Positions 4,977 through 9,144 of a stretch of DNA of 9,144 nucleotides are shown in pieces. The notes below the pieces were generated by a model. That model was not told where the DNA came from. It worked only from the letters and a program-made list of their open reading frames with translations, and ran no database searches. Position numbers and translations under genes: made by a program. The DNA is taken from NCBI GenBank assembly GCA_900766945.1, contig CAAFXD010000017.1:1-9144 (forward strand). The letters run 5' to 3'. Source of the DNA: Clostridia bacterium (GTDB lineage: Bacteria > Bacillota > Clostridia > Oscillospirales > Acutalibacteraceae). Numbering within the stretch: the stretch's first letter is position 1; every line of letters begins with the position of its first letter.

Positions 4977-6191
4977 TTATTCTCCGCCGGTTTCACCCGT
5001 CAGCATGGAATACGCCTTTTGATATTGGTCATCCTCTGCAAGGGGCAGTAAAGGAAGTTTGACACGCTTTTCACTGCTCAACGGGACTTCCGTATCCGGC
5101 GTTAAGCCGACCTTATTGTAAGCGTCGCTGATATACGGCTGTATGACTGCCGTTGTCAACAAAATGGCACCGCCGTCACTTAAAGCAAACGCTTCTTGCA
5201 TGGTGCCGTTGCCGGCAGTTTTTTCGCCAACTAACTGTGCTTTGCCGTAATCGCGCAAATCACACGCAAACAACTCCGCAGGACCTGCCGTTTCGGAATT
5301 GACAAGCACAATCATCGGCATGGAAACACTCTCCGCATCTGCGGTAAAGGTTTGGCGAACGGAACCGTCCTTTGCCGTTGCCGTAGCCAAAGCGCCTGTT
5401 CCTTCGCTTGCCACAGGCACAAGCACATCCAATGCGCTTGCCGCGTGTGTAATCAAACCGTTATAGGTGCCGCGCAAATCAAAAACCAAACTCGTTGCGC
5501 CTTGTTTCACAAGGGAATTAACCGCAGATTTCAACTGCGTAGCCGTGGTGGCATAAAAATCGGTAATTTTCACATAGCCGACGCCGCCGTTTAAACTATA
5601 ATACACACTTTGCGCCGAATAGCCTTTCACCACGCTGACGGTTTTACTTTCTTCCCCACGCACAAAGGTCACAGTCACGGTAGAAAGACGGTCACCCGTC
5701 AATTTTTTCATCAGTTCCGTATAATTATAAACCGTGACGGCTTCTTCATCAATATGTGTGATTTTGTCGCCCTTTTGTAAGCCGCTGATGGCTGCCGGAG
5801 AGTTTTCGGAAACCTCGGCAACATAAATCGACATATCGGCGGAATTATAAAAGGCAATTACGCCGATGCCGATTTTTTTGCCGTCCATTTCGTCTTTATA
5901 TGTGCTGTAATCGGCGGCGGAGAGATAGCGGCTGTATTTGTCGCCCAAGCCCTCGGCATAGCCGCCGGAAAGCTCGGCATTCAACAGACTGTCGTTAATT
6001 TCGCCGTAATAGTTGTTGCGGACAATATCGTCTAACTCCGAAACAGACGAATACAGTTTTGAACGGCTCGGCAAATCCTTAATGATGGAATTGTAGGTGC
6101 GCATCGTCAGAGACATCGTAATGGCAACGGTTGCCGCGACCGAAACAAAAATCAGCGCGAGCGCAAGTCCCAAAGAAATCTTTTTATTCAT
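4977..6191 (-). CDS. Membrane-anchored PDZ-S41 (CtpA/CtpB-like) protein, probable pseudoprotease
   Basis: A 404-residue protein with an uncleaved-looking membrane anchor at about 5-30, an extracellular helical segment (45-100), a PDZ domain (about 105-190; VAEVSENSPAAISGLQKGDKI at 124-144, with the carboxylate-binding-loop region near IGIGVIAF) and an S41 core (195-370). C-terminal-processing proteases use a Ser-Lys dyad 25 residues apart (Ser430/Lys455 in E. coli Prc; Ser309/Lys334 plus Gln338 in B. subtilis CtpB). Here the matching positions, in TAGPAELFA and TAGNGTMQ, are Gly303 and Asn328, exactly 25 apart, while the Gln (Gln332) is kept. The DLRGNPGG-type motif is also altered to DLRGTYNG (238-245). 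It is therefore probably a binding or scaffold protein rather than a protease. It lies 28 bases after the M23 gene; ctpB likewise neighbours ftsEX in B. subtilis. The ATG is preceded by GAGAGGG. Confidence 0.9.
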   Translation of the reverse strand: MNKKISLGLALALIFVSVAATVAITMSLTMRTYNSIIKDLPSRSKLYSSVSELDDIVRNNYYGEINDSLLNAELSGGYAEGLGDKYSRYLSAADYSTYKDEMDGKKIGIGVIAFYNSADMSIYVAEVSENSPAAISGLQKGDKITHIDEEAVTVYNYTELMKKLTGDRLSTVTVTFVRGEESKTVSVVKGYSAQSVYYSLNGGVGYVKITDFYATTATQLKSAVNSLVKQGATSLVFDLRGTYNGLITHAASALDVLVPVASEGTGALATATAKDGSVRQTFTADAESVSMPMIVLVNSETAGPAELFACDLRDYGKAQLVGEKTAGNGTMQEAFALSDGGAILLTTAVIQPYISDAYNKVGLTPDTEVPLSSEKRVKLPLLPLAEDDQYQKAYSMLTGETGGE

Positions 6192-6219
6192 AGGTTGCTT
6201 TCCCTCTCGTTCCGATTGT

Positions 6220-7521
6220 TTACGGTAGCCACGGTGCGGGATTGACGCGCGTACCGTTTACCCAAACCTCAAAGTGCAAATGCGCACCCGCGTGCGGGTT
6301 GGACGCGGTCGGCTTGGGGCTGACATTCCCGGTGTTGCCGACATAGGCAATCACCTGCCCCTGCTTTACGGTTTGCCCTTTGGAAACCAACATTTTACTG
6401 CAATGCGCATAGCGCGTATACACACCGTTGCCGTGGTTGATATAGACATTGTAGCCCCAGCTGGAATGCATTTCCGCCGAGTACACAACGCCGTCCGCCG
6501 CGGCGCGGATTTCCTTGCCATAAGTGTTGCCGGTAGCACCCGCCGTGGTAAAGTCAATCCCTTTGTGCCCCGGATACCCGTACCAGCCTGCCGAAACAAT
6601 CACATTCGGATATTGCAAGGGGCGAATCATGCCTTTGGAAGAAACGGGATAATTAGACGAACCGCTGTTATTGATGGAACCGCTGCCGTTTTCCATCTCC
6701 TCGGATTTTTTGCGGTCATACTCTTCTTTTTCGCGTTCGATTTGCGCGATTTGGCTTTGATATTCCGCACTGTTTTCATCCAACTGATAAATATAGTTGT
6801 TTAGATTTTTCACCTTTTGTTCCAAGGAGGCCTGCTTGGAGTCTAAGGTGCTCAATGCCGACTTTTGCTCCGCACGGTCAGCGGCAACCGAATCGCGTTC
6901 ACTTTGCACGGCGGCCTGTTTTTCCAAAACAGCTTTTTGGTCTGCATCCAATTTTTCTTTGGTTGCATTCAAATCGTCAATATCCGCCTGCAAATCCGCT
7001 ACAAGCGCCGTATCATGGTCGGAAATGCGCCGAATCAGTTCGATACGGGTTAAAAAGGTTTCAAAATCCTTTGCGCTCAACAAAATTTCCAGCGTAGAGG
7101 TTTCCCCCGCCATATAGGCGGCGCGCAAACGCGCACTCAAAGCATCATATGTAACGCTGATTTGCGCTTCCAATTCCGCCTGTTTTGCCTCGGCGTTGTC
7201 CATTTCCACCTGCAAATCGTCAATTTCACGTTGATATTGTTCAATAATCGCATCTTTTTCCGCGATTTGGCTGTTGAGCCGTGCAATTTTGTCGTTATAG
7301 ACATCCATTTGCTCTTGCAACAGGTCTATTTGTTCTTTCAACTCCGCCGCGCTTTGTTCCGACGCGGCTTTTTTATCATTTGCAGCCGCAATTTTATCTT
7401 CCAGCGCGTCAATTTCCGCTTGGAAGTCCCGTTCCGCGCTGACAGGGAAAGCGGCGGTGGATAGGATGACGGCGCAAATTACAAAAACGCTGACAGCGCG
7501 CTGTAAAAAACGCTTACTCAT
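6220..7521 (-). CDS. Secreted coiled-coil M23 peptidase, FtsEX-associated murein hydrolase (PcsB/EnvC-like)
   Basis: 433 residues. A signal peptide (1-29; basic start, hydrophobic core, PVSA at the likely cleavage site) is followed by long coiled coils (31-270). These are interrupted by the hinge segment RLRAAYMAGETSTLEILLSA (131-150) and the helix DFETFLTRIELIRRI, typical of the PcsB/EnvC group that is gripped by FtsX. A Ser/Gly/Asn-rich linker (278-292) leads to a LytM/M23 domain (about 297-433). Zinc ligands His319, Asp323 (GHKGIDF) and His416 and the catalytic histidines His373 (YAHC) and His414 (HLHFE) are all present, so it should cut peptidoglycan peptides, unlike E. coli EnvC, which only activates amidases. 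The ATG overlaps the end of ftsX by eight bases, and AAGGGAG lies 11 bases upstream. Co-translation with ftsEX supports work at the division septum or side wall. Confidence 0.94.
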   Translation of the reverse strand: MSKRFLQRAVSVFVICAVILSTAAFPVSAERDFQAEIDALEDKIAAANDKKAASEQSAAELKEQIDLLQEQMDVYNDKIARLNSQIAEKDAIIEQYQREIDDLQVEMDNAEAKQAELEAQISVTYDALSARLRAAYMAGETSTLEILLSAKDFETFLTRIELIRRISDHDTALVADLQADIDDLNATKEKLDADQKAVLEKQAAVQSERDSVAADRAEQKSALSTLDSKQASLEQKVKNLNNYIYQLDENSAEYQSQIAQIEREKEEYDRKKSEEMENGSGSINNSGSSNYPVSSKGMIRPLQYPNVIVSAGWYGYPGHKGIDFTTAGATGNTYGKEIRAAADGVVYSAEMHSSWGYNVYINHGNGVYTRYAHCSKMLVSKGQTVKQGQVIAYVGNTGNVSPKPTASNPHAGAHLHFEVWVNGTRVNPAPWLP

Positions 7522-8428
7522 TGCTGACTACACTCCCTTGTTCTTTCAAATACTTATTCATCGAAATCATACTGCCGAAGCCGCCTGTAAAAATACCGAT
7601 GCCCAAGAACACGCCTAAAATCTGCAAGGCATACTGTGAAAAAGGCACCATACTGAAACCGAAACTCATCAGTAAATCCGAGAACGATACAGACGCCAAT
7701 TCATAAAGGCCGCACAATACGCCCAAAGAAATGACGCTTGCGATAATGCCGATGAGCACGCCTTCGACTAAAAACGGCCAACGAATAAACCAGTTGGTTG
7801 CCCCAACGGCTTTCATAATATTGATTTCAAGTTTGCGGCTGAACATGGTGATACGAATGGTATTCGCAATAATAAACAGCGCAACCAAAAACAGCATCAC
7901 CACAAGCCCAATGCTGACGATGGTAACCGCGCGGCGAATCGACAGCAATTTGCTTGCCAAATCGCTGTTTTCCCGCACCGAGCTGACGCCCGTTAAGTTT
8001 TGGATTTGCGCGACGGTTGCGGAAAACTGCGTCAAATCCTTTAAAGTGACTTTATACGCATCCGGCAAGGGACATTCCGTAAAGCCTTCAAAAACGGCGC
8101 TGTCGCCGCCCATGGATTCAATCTGGTCGCGGAAAGCATCCTCTTTCGGAATAAATTCACAGCTTTCAATGTTTTCCATCTTCTGCAATTCCACACCGAC
8201 ACCGGAAGTGGTGAGGTCGTCGCTGTCCATTTCCACATAGACCATCACCACATTTTGCGCTTCCACCTTGTCAAGCAATGCATCAATATTGAAAAATGCC
8301 ATTGCCCCGACGCCGATGATGACCAGGCAGGCAAGCAAAACCGTAACCGACGCCAAGGTCATTAAACGATTCACCCAAATATTACGAAAGCCCTCACGGG
8401 TTAAGTATTTTAAGCTCGAGCCCTTCAT
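7514..8428 (-). CDS. ftsX: Cell division protein FtsX (ABC-like permease)
   Basis: A 304-residue membrane protein with FtsX layout: cytosolic N-terminus with TREGFRNIWVNRLMT (10-24), helix 1 at about 24-46, a large extracellular loop (47-165) that would bind the coiled-coil hydrolase, and helices at about 167-191, 218-242 and 267-289. The cytosolic coupling stretch between helices 2 and 3 reads FSRKLEINIMKAVGATNWFIRWPFLVEG (196-223), the family hallmark that contacts FtsE. It transmits ATP hydrolysis by FtsE to the outside rather than transporting a solute. The ATG overlaps the ftsE stop as ATGA and follows a full GGAGGTGA six bases upstream. The 3' end overlaps the M23 gene by eight bases, indicating tight coupling within one operon. 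Confidence 0.97.
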   Translation of the reverse strand: MKGSSLKYLTREGFRNIWVNRLMTLASVTVLLACLVIIGVGAMAFFNIDALLDKVEAQNVVMVYVEMDSDDLTTSGVGVELQKMENIESCEFIPKEDAFRDQIESMGGDSAVFEGFTECPLPDAYKVTLKDLTQFSATVAQIQNLTGVSSVRENSDLASKLLSIRRAVTIVSIGLVVMLFLVALFIIANTIRITMFSRKLEINIMKAVGATNWFIRWPFLVEGVLIGIIASVISLGVLCGLYELASVSFSDLLMSFGFSMVPFSQYALQILGVFLGIGIFTGGFGSMISMNKYLKEQGSVVSNE

Positions 8429-9144
8429 TGCGCATCACCTCCGTTTTGCATCTCGGACAGATACGCCGAATAATCAATATCGTCCTCTGCCAAATCCGTA
8501 TCATCTAAGCCGTAATTCTGCATAAAATCCTCTAAATCCTTGTCGACATTCGGTTGGAAATAGAATGCGGACGGACGGCTCTCCTCGACCTTGTTATCGG
8601 CGAGGACTTCTTCCTTGGTCGGGGATGCGGCAGGCACTTCTGCGGTCGGCTGCTGCGGCGCGGGAGCGGGTGCAGGCGCTTGCTCGGTCGGATAATTCTT
8701 TTCAATCGCGGCATAATCATCGGGCAGTTTGTCTGTATCGCTGGTATCGGAAATCACAGCACCCTCTTCAATGGTAATGACACGGTGGTGAAAATGGCGC
8801 ACCAAATTGTGTTCGTGTGTCACCATAACCACGGTTGTGCCGTTCGCATTGATATGATTTAACAAATCCACGATTTCGTAGGACATTTCGGGGTCAATAT
8901 TCCCTGTCGGCTCGTCCGCAATCAAAATACCTGCATTGTTAACGAGTGCACGCGCCAACGCCACGCGTTGCTGTTCCCCGCCCGAAAGCTGAGTCGGGAA
9001 TTGACGCGCTTTGGAGGTCAGCCCAACCAAACTCAAAATATAGGGCACACGCTTGCGGATTTCCTTTTCCTTCGCGCCGATAACGCGCATGGCAAATGCC
9101 ACATTGTCAAACACGGTCATCGTAGGAATTAAGCGGAAATCCTG
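8425..9144 (-). CDS. ftsE: Cell division ATP-binding protein FtsE, 5'-truncated by window, with long C-terminal tail
   Basis: The frame is open to the window edge. The visible 239 residues begin in the Q-loop (QDFRLIPTMTVFDNVAFAM), so Walker A and the true start lie outside; the ATG at 9120 is internal. In order, numbered from that ATG, there follow the ABC signature LSGGEQQR (45-52), Walker B ILIADEPT (65-72) and the switch histidine in VTHEHN (100-105). FtsE is the ATPase of the FtsEX complex, driving FtsX and through it the murein hydrolase encoded downstream. Family members usually stop soon after a VITIEEGAV-like strand (114-122). Here about 105 extra residues follow: an Ala/Pro-rich linker (APAPAPAPQQP) and an acidic end containing DLEDFMQNYGLDDTDLAEDDIDY. 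The stop overlaps the ftsX start by four bases. Confidence 0.97.
   Translation of the reverse strand, partial: QDFRLIPTMTVFDNVAFAMRVIGAKEKEIRKRVPYILSLVGLTSKARQFPTQLSGGEQQRVALARALVNNAGILIADEPTGNIDPEMSYEIVDLLNHINANGTTVVMVTHEHNLVRHFHHRVITIEEGAVISDTSDTDKLPDDYAAIEKNYPTEQAPAPAPAPQQPTAEVPAASPTKEEVLADNKVEESRPSAFYFQPNVDKDLEDFMQNYGLDDTDLAEDDIDYSAYLSEMQNGGDAQ
8435..8442 (-). promoter_or_regulatory. Full-length Shine-Dalgarno of ftsX inside the ftsE 3' end
   Basis: GGAGGTGA, an eight-base match to the anti-Shine-Dalgarno, sits six bases before the ftsX ATG. Together with the ATGA overlap it supports coupled but strong independent initiation of ftsX. Confidence 0.8.

Noticed and set aside
5200..5300. Ser299 or Lys324 as the real catalytic pair of the S41 protein
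   Set aside because: They are four residues away from the dyad positions defined by the conserved Glu306 and Gln332. Using them would require gaps in otherwise gap-free alignment blocks.
6274..6804. Plus-strand frame of 176 codons
   Set aside because: Antisense to the M23 domain, no ribosome-binding site, and the opposite strand has complete catalytic motifs.
1..9144. CRISPR array, tRNA, rRNA, transposase, phage or toxin-antitoxin genes
   Set aside because: No spaced direct repeats, cloverleaf, rRNA-like or corresponding protein motifs were seen on either strand.

Overview
The window looks like chromosomal DNA from a Gram-positive, low-to-mid GC Firmicute of the class Clostridia, most likely near Oscillospiraceae/Ruminococcaceae. 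The reasons are strong AGGAGG-type Shine-Dalgarno sites, near-consensus sigma-A promoters, a greA-lysS pair, an ftsE-ftsX-M23-S41 cluster, and an intergenic element with the GTAGGGCGGGGGC-type inverted repeats that I associate with that group. The family assignment is inference. All ten genes lie on the minus strand, so transcription runs from position 9144 towards 1.

Region 9144-4921 is a cell-envelope/division operon. It holds ftsE (5' end outside the window), ftsX (ATGA overlap), a secreted coiled-coil M23 peptidase of the PcsB/EnvC type (8-bp overlap) and a membrane-anchored PDZ-S41 protein, and it closes with a strong intrinsic terminator at 4928-4963. FtsEX should act as an ATP-driven transmembrane switch for the murein hydrolase. 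The S41 protein looks catalytically dead: Ser is replaced by Gly303 and Lys by Asn328. FtsE carries an unusual proline-rich, acidic C-terminal tail of about 100 residues.

Region 4926-4144 is a 260-residue protein of unknown function. It appears to start at a TTG whose Shine-Dalgarno sits inside the 3' arm of the preceding terminator. Its stop codon lies inside the -35 box of a perfect-consensus promoter (TTGACA-N17-TATAAT) that drives greA and probably lysS (4074-2042). A GC-rich hairpin separates greA from lysS, and a perfect 15-bp hairpin follows lysS.

Region 2041-1599 has no conventional gene. It contains a MITE-like element of about 225 bp with nested inverted repeats (1763-1987). Next comes a structured leader upstream of a GNAT acetyltransferase gene (1598-972), with two interleaved complementary pairs (A-B-A'-B') and a possible 10-codon leader peptide. 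A terminator hairpin (923-962) closes that gene.

Region 885-1 starts with a strong promoter (TTGACA-N17-TAAAAT) driving a GtrA-family membrane protein. That gene overlaps by ATGA the start of a cobalamin-binding radical-SAM-type protein, which runs off the left edge. No tRNA, rRNA, CRISPR array, transposase or phage gene was seen.
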